In this document: positions 17,304 to 26,279 of the stretch, piece after piece
Numbering within the stretch: position 1 is the stretch's first letter
Layout: the number at the start of each line of letters is the position of its first letter
NCBI GenBank assembly: GCA_052115395.1
Contig: JBFRGO010000002.1
Direction: 5' to 3' (one strand)
Length of the DNA: 64,000 bases
From: Noviluteimonas sp052115395
GTDB taxonomy: Bacteria; Pseudomonadota; Gammaproteobacteria; Xanthomonadales; Xanthomonadaceae
Notes under the pieces: generated by a model
Told to the model about the DNA's origin: nothing
The model's database searches: none
What the model saw: only the letters and a program-made list of their open reading frames with translations
Translations under genes and position numbers: made by a program

Positions 17304-18167
17304 TTATTTCAGGCCGAAGAGGGACAGGTAGGCATCGACCATGCGATCGCTCCAGAAGAACGCGATCCACCCGGCGATGGCGAGATAGGGGCCGAAGGGA
17401 ATCGGCGTCGCGCGATCGCGGCCTTTCATGGCCAGCCACGCCGAACCGATGATGGCCCCGACGATCGAAGACAACAGGATCGTCGGCAGGATGCCCTTGA
17501 GGCCTACCCAGGCGCCGATGGCGGCCAGCAACTTGAAGTCGCCGTGGCCCATGCCTTCCTTGCCGGTGAGCTGCTTGAACACCCAGTACACCGACCAGAG
17601 CGAGAAGTAGCCGGCCATGACCCCCAGCAGCGCGGCCTTCTGCCCGATGTAGAGGTTTTCCACGCTGGCGATCAGGCCCAGCCACAGCAGTGGCAGCGTG
17701 AGTTGGTCGGGCAGCAGGCGCGTGCGCAGGTCGATACCCGCCAGCGACACCAGGAAGCAGGAGAACAGCACCGCGCCGAAGCCGCGCCAGCCGAAGCCGA
17801 ACTGCCACACGCACGTGAGCACGAGCAGCATCGTCAGTGCTTCGACTAAGGGGTACTGCACCGAGATCGGCGCGCGGCAATGACGGCACTTGCCGCCCTG
17901 GACCAGCCAGCTGACGAGCGGGATGTTCTCGTACCAGCTCAGCCGATGCTTGCAGTGGGGACAATGCGAGGGCTCGACGACGATGCCCGGCGGCGGCGGA
18001 TCGTATTCCTCCGGCTCGCCGAGCACTTCGCGGCTGTCGCGCCGCCACTGCCATTCCAGCCGGCGCGGCAGGCGCAGGATGACGACGTTGAGGAAGCTGC
18101 CGAGCGCAAGCCCGAAGGCGGCCGCGGCGGGGAAGCCGAGGCCGGGGTTCTGGTCAAGGAACGCCAT
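17304..18167 (-). CDS. pilD: PilD, prepilin peptidase and N-methyltransferase
   Basis: This inner-membrane aspartyl protease cleaves the leader of type IV prepilins and methylates the new N-terminal Phe. The 287-residue product has about seven to eight hydrophobic segments. The cytoplasmic zinc-type loop has two CxxC pairs (CPHC near residue 69 and CRHC near 94). The catalytic aspartates lie in AGIDLRTRLLPD near 145 and GMGHGDFK near 206. Both pilins at 39-40 kb carry the G/FTLIE site it recognises. It starts 5 bases after pilC. Confidence 0.97.
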   Translation of the reverse strand: MAFLDQNPGLGFPAAAAFGLALGSFLNVVILRLPRRLEWQWRRDSREVLGEPEEYDPPPPGIVVEPSHCPHCKHRLSWYENIPLVSWLVQGGKCRHCRAPISVQYPLVEALTMLLVLTCVWQFGFGWRGFGAVLFSCFLVSLAGIDLRTRLLPDQLTLPLLWLGLIASVENLYIGQKAALLGVMAGYFSLWSVYWVFKQLTGKEGMGHGDFKLLAAIGAWVGLKGILPTILLSSIVGAIIGSAWLAMKGRDRATPIPFGPYLAIAGWIAFFWSDRMVDAYLSLFGLK

Positions 18168-18172
18168 TCAGG

Positions 18173-19438
18173 TCAGACGACCGAGGCGAGCTTGAAGATC
18201 GGCAGGTACATGGCGACCACCATGGAGCCCACGATCACGCCGAGCATGACGACGATGATCGGTTCGAGCAGCGAGGCCAGCGCGTCGACCGCGTTGTTGA
18301 CCTCCATCTCGTAGAACTCGGCCACCTTGTACAGCATGGTGTCGAGCGCGCCGGCTTCTTCGCCGATCGCGGTCATCTGCACCACCATGTGCGGGAACAG
18401 GTTGGTCTGCTTCATCGCCAGGTTGACCTGGTAACCCACGGCCACGTCGTCGCGCACGCGGTTGACCGCCTGCTCGTACACCGTGTTGCCGGTGGCGCCG
18501 GCGACGGTGTCCAGCGCTTCGACCAGCGGCACGCCGGCGGCGAAGGTCACCGCGAGGGTGCGCGCGAATCGCGCCAGCGCCGCCTCGTGCATGATCTTGC
18601 CGATGACCGGCAGCTTGAGGATCACGCGGTCGAGAAAATGCGCGAAGGCCGTCGAGCGTTTCTTGATCATGATGAAGGCGACGATGGTGCCGCCGATCAC
18701 GCCGAAGATCGCCCACCACCACTTCACCATGAACTCCGAGAGGTTGATCACGAGCATGGTGAAGGCTGGCAGCTCGGCGCCGAAGTTGGCGAAGACTTCC
18801 TTGAACTGCGGGACCACGAACACCAGCAGGATCGCGCTGACCAGCAAGGCCACCGCGACGACCATCGCCGGGTAGAACATCGCCTTCTTGATCTTGCCCT
18901 TCAGCGCTTCGATGTTTTCCTTGTACGTGGCGACCGTGTCGAGCACGGTGTCGAGCACGCCCGCCGATTCGCCGGCCTTGACCAGATTGCGGTAGAGCTC
19001 GTCGAACTGCACCGGATGCTTGCTCAGCGACTCCGACAGCGACGAGCCGCTTTCGATGTCGGTGCGGATGGTGTTGACCAGGTCGCGCATCTTCGGGTTC
19101 TTCTGGCCGCCCGAGATGATTTCCATCGAGGTCACGATCGGCACGCCCGACTTGAGCATGGTCGCGATCTGGCGCGAGAACACCGCGATGTCCTTGGGCG
19201 TGATGCGCTTGCCGCTGCCGCCGAAGAGCGGCTTGGTCTTCACCTTCACCACCGTCGGGGTGATGCCCTGCTTGCGCAACTCGGCGCGCACCAGGTTGGC
19301 GTTGCGCGCGGCCGACTCGCCCTTCATCTTCACGCCGCGCTTGTCGTTGCCTTCCCACACGAAGATGGGCATGGCCTCCTGGCGCCTGACGGCGGGTTGC
19401 TTGGCGGCGGTACGTGCTGCGTTCTTGGTCACGGCCAT
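18173..19438 (-). CDS. pilC: PilC, type IV pilus inner-membrane platform protein
   Basis: PilC is the platform protein on which the assembly ATPases act. I start at the ATG of MAVTKNAAR because GGGGGAA lies seven bases upstream; the frame extends 5 codons further. The 421-residue product has a basic N-terminus, then two repeated T2SF/GspF domains (about 85-210 and 290-410) and three transmembrane helices (near 185, 235 and 395). It follows pilB by 26 bases and precedes pilD. Confidence 0.96.
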   Translation of the reverse strand: MAVTKNAARTAAKQPAVRRQEAMPIFVWEGNDKRGVKMKGESAARNANLVRAELRKQGITPTVVKVKTKPLFGGSGKRITPKDIAVFSRQIATMLKSGVPIVTSMEIISGGQKNPKMRDLVNTIRTDIESGSSLSESLSKHPVQFDELYRNLVKAGESAGVLDTVLDTVATYKENIEALKGKIKKAMFYPAMVVAVALLVSAILLVFVVPQFKEVFANFGAELPAFTMLVINLSEFMVKWWWAIFGVIGGTIVAFIMIKKRSTAFAHFLDRVILKLPVIGKIMHEAALARFARTLAVTFAAGVPLVEALDTVAGATGNTVYEQAVNRVRDDVAVGYQVNLAMKQTNLFPHMVVQMTAIGEEAGALDTMLYKVAEFYEMEVNNAVDALASLLEPIIVVMLGVIVGSMVVAMYLPIFKLASVV

Positions 19439-19464
19439 GCGGCGTTCCCCCAATCCCTGTCTCG

Positions 19465-21189
19465 TTAGTCTTTCGTCACGCGGTTGATTTCCGCGAGGCT
19501 GGTCACGCCGTTGCGCACTTTCATCAGGGCGGATTGACGCAGGTCCCGCACGTTGGAACGTTGCGCGGCTTCACCGATCTGCATGACGTTGCCGCCCGAG
19601 AGGATGATTTCCTGGATCTCTTCGGTCATCGGCATGACCTGGTAGATGCCCGTACGGCCCTTGTAGCCCTCGGTGCAGTCCTGGCAGCCCACCGCCTCGT
19701 ACATCTTGAAGCCGGCGTGGATCTCGTCGGCGGTGAAGCCTTCGGCCAGCAGCGCGTGGTCGGGCAGGTGCACTTCGCGCTTGCAGTCGTGCAGCCGGCG
19801 CGCCAGGCGCTGGGCGATGACGAGCGTCACCGACGAGGTGATGTTGTAGGGCGCCACGCCCATGTTCATCAGGCGCGCGATGGTCTGCGGCGCATCGTTG
19901 GTGTGCAGCGTGGAGAGCACCATGTGGCCGGTCTGCGCGGCCTTGATGCCGATCTCGGCGGTTTCCAGGTCGCGGATTTCGCCGACCATGATCACGTCCG
20001 GGTCCTGGCGCAGGAACGAACGCAGCGCCGCGGCGAAGGTCATGCCGCGCTTGACGTTCATCTGCACCTGGTTGATGCCGGGCACGCGGATTTCGACCGG
20101 GTCCTCGACGGTGGAGATGTTGCGCGTTTCGTCGTTGAGGATGTTGAGCGCGGTGTACAGCGACACCGTCTTGCCCGAACCGGTCGGCCCGGTGACCAGC
20201 ACCATGCCGTAGGGCTTGAGCACCGCGTTGACGAACAGTTCCTTCTGGTCTTCCTCGTAGCCCAGCTTGTCGATGCCGAGCTTGGCGGCGCCGCCGTCCA
20301 GGATACGCAGCACGACCTTCTCGCCGAACAGCGAGGGCAGGGTGCTCACGCGGAAGTCGATCTGCTTGGACTTGGACAGGTTGAGCTTGATGCGGCCGTC
20401 CTGCGGCACGCGCTTCTCGGCGATGTCCAGCTGCGACATGACCTTCAGGCGCGCGGCGATGCGCGAGTGCAGCTTCACCGGCACCCGGGCGACCTGCTTG
20501 AGCAGGCCGTCGATGCGCAGGCGCACGCGGTATTCGGTTTCGTAGGGCTCGAAGTGGATGTCCGAGGCGCCGCGGCGGATCGCGTCCACCAGCACCTTGT
20601 TGATGAACTTCACGACCGGCGTGTCGTCGCCCTTGGCGTCGACGCCCGAATCGTTGGAGAGGTCTTCGTCCCCGCCGGTGGTCTCGAGGGTGTCGAGGCC
20701 TTCGCCGTCGCCCATCTCGTTGGCCAGGGCGTCCGCGTTCTCGAGCCACTGGTCGATCGTGCGACGGATCTTGTCGTCGTCGACGAGGATGGGCTCCACC
20801 GCCAGGTTGGTGTGGAACTTGATCTCGTCCAGCGCGTGGCTGTTGGTGGGATCGGACAGGCCCACGAACAGGCGGCCGCCGCGCTTGAACAGCGGCAACA
20901 CGCCGTGCTTGCGGACCAGCTCTTCGCTCACCAGCTTGATGGCCGACTGGTTGGGGTCCAGCGCGCTCACGTCGAAGATGGGCATGCCGAACTCGGCCGA
21001 GTTGGCCGCGGCCAGCTGGCCGGAGGTGACCAGCTTCTTCTCGGCCATGAACAAGGCGAGCGGCTTGCGCTCGCGGGTGGCCTGGTCCATCGCCTCGCGG
21101 GCGCGGGCCTCGTCCAGCACGCCGTCCATGACCAGTCGCCGGGCAATGCCCGTGATGCCCACCAGATTGGCGGTCGCAACGGTCGCCAT
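19465..21189 (-). CDS. pilB: PilB, type IV pilus extension ATPase
   Basis: This hexameric secretion ATPase powers pilus polymerisation at PilC. The start MATVATANLVG is chosen because GGGGGA lies nine bases upstream and the remaining 340 upstream codons are antisense to a glycosyltransferase. The 574-residue product has an N-terminal MshEN-like domain, Walker A GPTGSGKT near 332, an Asp box, Walker B GEIRDLETAE near 394 and the tetracysteine region (DCK and CQDC) near 470-500 that binds zinc. It heads the pilBCD-coaE unit, but the pilins lie 18 kb upstream beyond the glycan operon. Confidence 0.97.
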   Translation of the reverse strand: MATVATANLVGITGIARRLVMDGVLDEARAREAMDQATRERKPLALFMAEKKLVTSGQLAAANSAEFGMPIFDVSALDPNQSAIKLVSEELVRKHGVLPLFKRGGRLFVGLSDPTNSHALDEIKFHTNLAVEPILVDDDKIRRTIDQWLENADALANEMGDGEGLDTLETTGGDEDLSNDSGVDAKGDDTPVVKFINKVLVDAIRRGASDIHFEPYETEYRVRLRIDGLLKQVARVPVKLHSRIAARLKVMSQLDIAEKRVPQDGRIKLNLSKSKQIDFRVSTLPSLFGEKVVLRILDGGAAKLGIDKLGYEEDQKELFVNAVLKPYGMVLVTGPTGSGKTVSLYTALNILNDETRNISTVEDPVEIRVPGINQVQMNVKRGMTFAAALRSFLRQDPDVIMVGEIRDLETAEIGIKAAQTGHMVLSTLHTNDAPQTIARLMNMGVAPYNITSSVTLVIAQRLARRLHDCKREVHLPDHALLAEGFTADEIHAGFKMYEAVGCQDCTEGYKGRTGIYQVMPMTEEIQEIILSGGNVMQIGEAAQRSNVRDLRQSALMKVRNGVTSLAEINRVTKD

Positions 21190-21309
21190 TTGATCTATCC
21201 CCCAATACTTGTGCCGAAGATACCGCAAACCCCACGTCACACAACGGATGCCCGTCGCTATTCCGGTCGTTCGCGGACTTGTTAACCTGTACAGGTCAGT
21301 GGAGTGGCC

Positions 21310-22161
21310 ATGCGCATCTCGATCATCCTTCCGGCCAAGAACGAAGCCAACGGGCTGCGGCAGACCCTGCCCGGCCTCAAGGCGGCCTATCCGGAAGCCG
21401 AAGTCATCGTCGTGGACGACGGTTCGACCGACGAAACGGCGGCCGTGGCCGTCGAAAACGGCGTGCGGGTCCTGTCCTCGCCCTATTCGATGGGCAACGG
21501 CGCGGCGATCAAGCGCGGGGCCCGCGCGGCCTCGGGCGAGATCCTCGTGTTCATGGATGCCGACGGCCAGCACAACGCCGGGGACATCGCCAAGCTGCTC
21601 GAACGCCTGGACGCCGGCTACGACATGGCCGTGGGCGCGCGCAACGCCGGCGGGCAGGCCAACGTAGGGCGGGGGGCGGCCAACGCCCTGTACAACCGGC
21701 TGGCGAGCTGGATGACCGGCCACCGCATCGCCGACCTCACCTCGGGCTTCCGCGCGGTGCGCGCCGAGCGCTTCCGCGAGTTCCTGCACCTGCTGCCCAA
21801 CGGGTTCAGCTACCCGACCACCAGCACGATGGCCTTCTTCCGCAGCGCCTATCCGGTGGCCTACGTCCCGATCGACGTCGCCCGCCGGATCGGCCGTTCG
21901 CACATCCGTCCGCTGCGCGATGGCGCGCGCTTCCTGATCATCATCTTCCGCATCGCCACGCTGTATTCGCCGCTCAAGCTCTTCGCGCCCACGGCGCTGG
22001 GCTTCGGCGTGCTCGGGGTGCTGTATTACGCCTGGAGCTTCGCGAAGTACGGCCGTTTCACCAACATGAGCGCGCTGCTGATCAGCGCGGCGGTGGTGGT
22101 GTTCCTGATCGGGCTGGTGTCGGAGCAGATCACGGCGCTCACCTATCGCCGCGATGACTGA
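21310..22161 (+). CDS. Family 2 glycosyltransferase, dolichyl-phosphate-mannose-synthase-like
   Basis: This GT-A enzyme probably moves a sugar from a nucleotide donor to a lipid phosphate or glycan. I start at MRISIILPAKNE because GGAG sits five bases upstream; a GTG at 21304 is in frame. The 283-residue product has VDDGSTDE near residue 37 and the metal-binding MDADGQHN near 83. Two C-terminal hydrophobic helices (about 225-245 and 253-275) suggest membrane anchoring. It is divergent from pilB and heads a three-gene unit, with an 8-base overlap into the next transferase. The substrate is unknown. Confidence 0.85.
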   Translation: MRISIILPAKNEANGLRQTLPGLKAAYPEAEVIVVDDGSTDETAAVAVENGVRVLSSPYSMGNGAAIKRGARAASGEILVFMDADGQHNAGDIAKLLERLDAGYDMAVGARNAGGQANVGRGAANALYNRLASWMTGHRIADLTSGFRAVRAERFREFLHLLPNGFSYPTTSTMAFFRSAYPVAYVPIDVARRIGRSHIRPLRDGARFLIIIFRIATLYSPLKLFAPTALGFGVLGVLYYAWSFAKYGRFTNMSALLISAAVVVFLIGLVSEQITALTYRRDD

Positions 22162-23374
22162 TCCGCGCCGCGCTTCTTCGAAACCGACCGTCCTCGTCCT
22201 GGCGTCCACCTACCCGCGGTGGGCGGGCGACGTCGAACCGGGCTTCGTGCACGAACTCTGCAAGCGGCTGACGAGGCGCTTCAACGTGATCGCGCTGGTG
22301 CCGCATGCCGAGGGCGCGCGGTCGGGCGAGGTCGACGGCGTCGAGGTCGTCCGTTATCGCTACGCGCCCGCGCGCCTGGAAACGCTGGTCTACGGCGGCG
22401 GCATCGCGGCCAACCTGCGGCGTTCGAAGTGGAAGCACCTGCTGTTGCCCTCCTTCGTCGGCATGCAGTGGCTCGCGGTGACGCGCCTGCTGCGCACGCG
22501 GCGCATCGATGCGATCCACGCGCACTGGCTGATCCCGCAGGGGTGGGTCGCCCGCAAGGCCACGCGCGACGTGCCGTACCTGGTGACCTCGCACGGCGGC
22601 GATCTGTTCGGCCTGCGCGGCAAGTTCCTCGAGTCGATGAAGCGCGACGTCGCCAAGGGCAGCGCCGCGATGACGGTCGTGAGTTCGGCGATGGCGAACG
22701 AAGCGCGCCGCATCGGCCTGGCCCCGCCGCGCCTGGACATCCTGCCGATGGGCGTGGACCTGCGCGAACGCTTCGTGCCTGACGCCGCTGTGCCGCGCGA
22801 AGCCGACGTGTTGCTCGCCGTCGGCCGCCTCGTGCCGAAGAAGGGCTTCAATTTCCTCCTAGCGGCGATGCCCGCGATCGTGCGCGCGCGCCCCAACGTG
22901 CGCCTGGATATCGCCGGATTCGGGCCCGAGGAAGCGGCGCTGCGCGCGCAGGCCGAACTCCTGGGCGTGACGCAACATGTGCGTTTCCTCGGCGCGATGC
23001 CGCAGGACAGGTTGCCTGCGCTCTACCGCGCTTCCACGCTGCTCGTCGCGCCGTTCGTGCGCGACGACGCGGGCGACCAGGAAGGCCTGCCCGTCGTGTT
23101 GATGGAAGCGATCGGCTGCGGCTGTCCGGTCGTCGTCGGCGATGTCGCGGGCGTCGACGATCTGCTCGGGGAGATGAAGTCCGAAGTCTGCGTCGACCCG
23201 CGCAATACCGAACAACTCGCGGACGCCATCATCGCCGCACTCGGCGACCCGGCCGCGCTCGCGCGCCGTGCCGAAGCGATCCGCGCCATCGCCGCCTCGC
23301 GCGTGGACTGGGAGCACATCGCCACCGCCTACGGCCACCTCATCGCGCATTGCATCGAGCACCCCCGCGCGTGA
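22154..23374 (+). CDS. Family 4 (GT-B) glycosyltransferase
   Basis: This is a probable cytoplasmic retaining glycosyltransferase for surface polysaccharide or glycoprotein glycan. It has 406 residues. The N-terminal acceptor domain starts LVLASTYPRWAGDVE. The C-terminal donor domain has VGRLVPKKGFNFLL near 220 and EGLPVVLMEA near 313, the E-x7-E pattern of GT4. It overlaps the preceding GT2 gene by 8 bases and the following methyltransferase by 4. Donor and acceptor cannot be read from the sequence. Confidence 0.85.
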   Translation: MTDPRRASSKPTVLVLASTYPRWAGDVEPGFVHELCKRLTRRFNVIALVPHAEGARSGEVDGVEVVRYRYAPARLETLVYGGGIAANLRRSKWKHLLLPSFVGMQWLAVTRLLRTRRIDAIHAHWLIPQGWVARKATRDVPYLVTSHGGDLFGLRGKFLESMKRDVAKGSAAMTVVSSAMANEARRIGLAPPRLDILPMGVDLRERFVPDAAVPREADVLLAVGRLVPKKGFNFLLAAMPAIVRARPNVRLDIAGFGPEEAALRAQAELLGVTQHVRFLGAMPQDRLPALYRASTLLVAPFVRDDAGDQEGLPVVLMEAIGCGCPVVVGDVAGVDDLLGEMKSEVCVDPRNTEQLADAIIAALGDPAALARRAEAIRAIAASRVDWEHIATAYGHLIAHCIEHPRA

Positions 23375-24096
23375 ACACCGCCGTCCGCCAACCGCACATC
23401 GCGCCCGACCTCGCTTCGCGCAGGCCGAAGGCGGAGAAGATCCTGCGCCTGCTGGACCTGCAGCCGCGCGCCACCCCGTATCGCGTGCTCGAAGTCGGCA
23501 CCGGCAGCGGCGGCATCGCCCATTTCCTCGGCACGCATCCGACCATCGCCTGCGATGTCACGTCGGTCGATGTCGTCGACCTGCGCATGGTGCATGACGG
23601 GTACGCGTGGCAGCGCGTCGAAGGCACCACGTTGCCGTTCGCCGACGACGCATTCGATGTCGTCATCACCAACCACGTGATCGAACACGTCGGCGAACAC
23701 GCCGAACAATTGCACCACCTGCGCGAATGCCGGCGCGTGCTCGCACCGCAGGGGCGTGGCTATCTCGCGGTGCCCAATCGCTGGGGCGTCGTCGAGCCGC
23801 ACTTCCACTTGCCCTTCCTGAGCTGGTTGCCGCGTGCGTGGCGCAGCGCCTACGTCCGTGCGATGAAGAAGGGCGAGGCCTACGACTGCGAGTTGCTCAC
23901 GCTGCCGGGCATCGAAGCGCTGTTTGCGCAAGCCGGCCTGCACGCGCGCAATGTCGGTGTCGAAGCCTTGCGTGCGACGCTCGCGATCGAAGGCACGCGC
24001 GGTGTATTGCGCAAGTGCGTCGCCGTCGTGCCCGATGGGGTGTGGCGCGCGCTGTCGCCGTGGATCCCGACGCTGATCTACCGCTTCAACCGCTGA
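23371..24096 (+). CDS. Class I SAM-dependent methyltransferase
   Basis: The 241-residue product starts at a GTG whose GTGA overlaps the preceding stop, the junction style used all through this region. The SAM-binding glycine motif EVGTGSGG lies near residue 38, an acidic VDVVD strand end near 63 and the FADDAFDVVITNHVIEHV motif IV region near 93. This resembles small-molecule methyltransferases of the UbiE/MT11 type. Together with the two upstream glycosyltransferases it may methylate a sugar or lipid-linked glycan. It ends convergently with the minus-strand glycan operon (11-base overlap). Confidence 0.8.
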   Translation: MNTAVRQPHIAPDLASRRPKAEKILRLLDLQPRATPYRVLEVGTGSGGIAHFLGTHPTIACDVTSVDVVDLRMVHDGYAWQRVEGTTLPFADDAFDVVITNHVIEHVGEHAEQLHHLRECRRVLAPQGRGYLAVPNRWGVVEPHFHLPFLSWLPRAWRSAYVRAMKKGEAYDCELLTLPGIEALFAQAGLHARNVGVEALRATLAIEGTRGVLRKCVAVVPDGVWRALSPWIPTLIYRFNR

Positions 24097-25183
24097 CCAG
24101 TCGCCGCATCGTCGGCTCGATGGCGCCGATCACTTCGCTCCAGTCGCGGATCGGCACGTCGGCCTTGCGCGGATTGCACAGCTGCATTTCGAGCTTGTCG
24201 GCGAGGTCTTCGGCGTTGCCCGCCTGGTAGAGGAACTGCGGCATGTCGGCGAACAGATGGTGCATCGCACCGACATCGCCCACGACGACGGGCAAGTCGC
24301 ACGCCAGCATTTCGTAGGCCTTCTGCGGGAAGCAGTAGCGCCCGAACTCGGTGTCGAGGATGCAGATCGCACCGACGTCCAACGCGCCGAAAACCTGCGC
24401 GACGCGCTCATGCGGCAAGGCACCGAGCGAATGCACGCGATCCCCCGTCGGCGGCGGAAAGCCGTGCGGACCGGCGAGCACCAGATGCAGGTTCGGCATG
24501 CGGCGCTCGAGGATCGCCCACGCCGCATACAAGGCTTCGATGCCTTTCTCGCGATTGAGCCCGCCCGCGGTGCCGACGAGCAACGCATCCTGCGGCAGGC
24601 CCAGCGCCGCGCGGCACGCGGCGCGATCGCGCGGATGGAACACGGCGCGATCGATGGTGCTCGGCATCGCGATCACCTCGCCCTTCGCGCGGTACTCGTC
24701 GACGACCAGTTCGCGCAGGGGTTCGCTCGTCGTCAGCACGAGATCGGCCTTGCGCGTGGCCCAGCGCAGCAACGAGACGAAGCCCGGGATCTTCGCCTGG
24801 CCGAAGCCTTCGAAGTTGTCGTACAGATCGACGACCAGCGGCACGCGCAACTTGCCCTTCAACCATGCGCCGAGTGCGACATGCGGAATGTCGGTGCCGG
24901 CGATGATCAGATCCGGTTTGAACTTGCGCAGCGCACGCAGCATCCGCCACGGATACGTCGGCAGGCCCGGCATCGCCGGTTCCGAATGCCAGGTCAAGCT
25001 GCCGGGCGCAGCGTCATGCGTCCACGTACCTTCCTCGCGTTCCTTGCGGTAACTCAGGCACCACGCTTCCACTTGATGCCCGTGCGCGGCGAGTTTCGCG
25101 GGAATCTCGTACACGCGCGCGTAGCGGTCCAGGACCACGTCCTTGCTCATGTAGCGGCGCTTGCACAGGTACGCGATGCGCAT
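24086..25183 (-). CDS. GT-B glycosyltransferase (GT4-like), last gene of glycan operon
   Basis: The 365-residue product starts MRIAYLCKRR, 7 bases after glf. It has two Rossmann-like halves: an acceptor side with VDLYDNFEGFGQ near residue 120, and a donor side with GTAGGLNREKG near 200 and a FPQKAYEMLACDLPVV segment near 285 that takes the place of the E-x7-E motif. It is the 3'-most gene of the minus-strand unit and so probably helps finish the same glycan as the legionaminate and UDP-galactopyranose mutase genes. Donor unknown; galactofuranose from the adjacent glf product is one possibility. Confidence 0.8.
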   Translation of the reverse strand: MRIAYLCKRRYMSKDVVLDRYARVYEIPAKLAAHGHQVEAWCLSYRKEREEGTWTHDAAPGSLTWHSEPAMPGLPTYPWRMLRALRKFKPDLIIAGTDIPHVALGAWLKGKLRVPLVVDLYDNFEGFGQAKIPGFVSLLRWATRKADLVLTTSEPLRELVVDEYRAKGEVIAMPSTIDRAVFHPRDRAACRAALGLPQDALLVGTAGGLNREKGIEALYAAWAILERRMPNLHLVLAGPHGFPPPTGDRVHSLGALPHERVAQVFGALDVGAICILDTEFGRYCFPQKAYEMLACDLPVVVGDVGAMHHLFADMPQFLYQAGNAEDLADKLEMQLCNPRKADVPIRDWSEVIGAIEPTMRRLVSG

Positions 25184-25190
25184 CGTTGCC

Positions 25191-26279
25191 TCAGTCCAGC
25201 AGGCGGCGGACCGCGGCCAGCGCCGCGCCGACCACCTGGTCCATGTTGTAGTAGCGATACTGCGCCAGGCGACCGACGAAGGTGACGTCGCGTTCCTCCG
25301 CGCCCATCGCCTCGTAGCGCTTGAACAGCAGTTCGTTCTCGGTCCGCGGAATCGGGTAGTAGGGGTCGCCCTCGGCCTGCGGATACTCGCGCACGATCGA
25401 CGTGCCCGCATGCGCCTGGCCCGTCAGGTGCTTGAACTCGGTGATGCGCGTGTAGGCGTGGTCGTTCGGATAATTGACCGTGCCGACCGCCTGGTACTGC
25501 GCGACGTCCGGCAGGTGCTCGTGCGCGAAACGCAGCGAGCGATACGGCAGGCGCCCGTGGCAATGGTGGAAATACGCGTCGATCGGCCCGGTGTAGACCG
25601 TGTGCGCGAACCCGCCGCGCCGGCGCACGTCCTCGAAGTCGACATCCAGCTCGACCCGGATGTTGGGATGGTCGAGGATCGCCTCGAACATCTTCGCGTA
25701 CCCGAACTTCGGCATCGCCTGGAAAGTATCGGTGAAATACCGATCGTCGGTATTGGTGCGCACCGGGATGCGCGCGGCGACGCCCGCCTTCAACTCCGAC
25801 GGGTCCAGCCCCCACTGCTTGCGCGTGTAGTGCAGGAAGAACTTCTCGTACAGATCGCGCCCGACGCTGTTGAGCACGACGTCCTCGCTCGTGCGCACCG
25901 GATCGCGCGGCTCGCGCACGCGTTCGAAGAACGCTTCGGCACCCGCTTCATCGAGGTCCAGGTCGTACAGCGCGTTGAGCGTGTCGCGGTTGATCGGGAA
26001 GGGATACTCGCGCCCGTCGACGACCCCGCGCACGCGATGCTCGTACTCCCGCCATTGCGTGAAGCGCGACAACCACTCCCAGATGCGCTCGGCATTGGTG
26101 TGGAAGATGTGCGGCCCGTAGCGATGCACGAGCACGCCGTGCGCATCGAGCTCGTCGAAGGCATTGCCCGCGATGTGCGGCCGCTTGTCGATGACCCGCA
26201 CGCGCTTGCCGGCATCGGCGAGCTCGCGGGCGACGACGCTGCCGGCGTAGCCGGCGCCGACGATGAGGGTTTCAGACAT
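25191..26279 (-). CDS. glf: UDP-galactopyranose mutase
   Basis: This flavoenzyme converts UDP-galactopyranose to UDP-galactofuranose in the cytoplasm. The 362-residue length is typical. The FAD-binding LIVGAGYAGSVVA lies at residues 5-17 and ENKRPHIAGNAFD-like IDKRPHIAGNA near 31. The conserved YGPHIFHTN is near 54 and TEFKHLTGQ near 277; the C-terminal RLAQYRYYNMDQVV matches the family's substrate arginine and tyrosines. It overlaps the upstream sialyltransferase-like gene by 8 bases. Its presence implies that a Galf residue is part of the glycan built here, or of O-antigen elsewhere. Confidence 0.95.
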   Translation of the reverse strand: MSETLIVGAGYAGSVVARELADAGKRVRVIDKRPHIAGNAFDELDAHGVLVHRYGPHIFHTNAERIWEWLSRFTQWREYEHRVRGVVDGREYPFPINRDTLNALYDLDLDEAGAEAFFERVREPRDPVRTSEDVVLNSVGRDLYEKFFLHYTRKQWGLDPSELKAGVAARIPVRTNTDDRYFTDTFQAMPKFGYAKMFEAILDHPNIRVELDVDFEDVRRRGGFAHTVYTGPIDAYFHHCHGRLPYRSLRFAHEHLPDVAQYQAVGTVNYPNDHAYTRITEFKHLTGQAHAGTSIVREYPQAEGDPYYPIPRTENELLFKRYEAMGAEERDVTFVGRLAQYRYYNMDQVVGAALAAVRRLLD

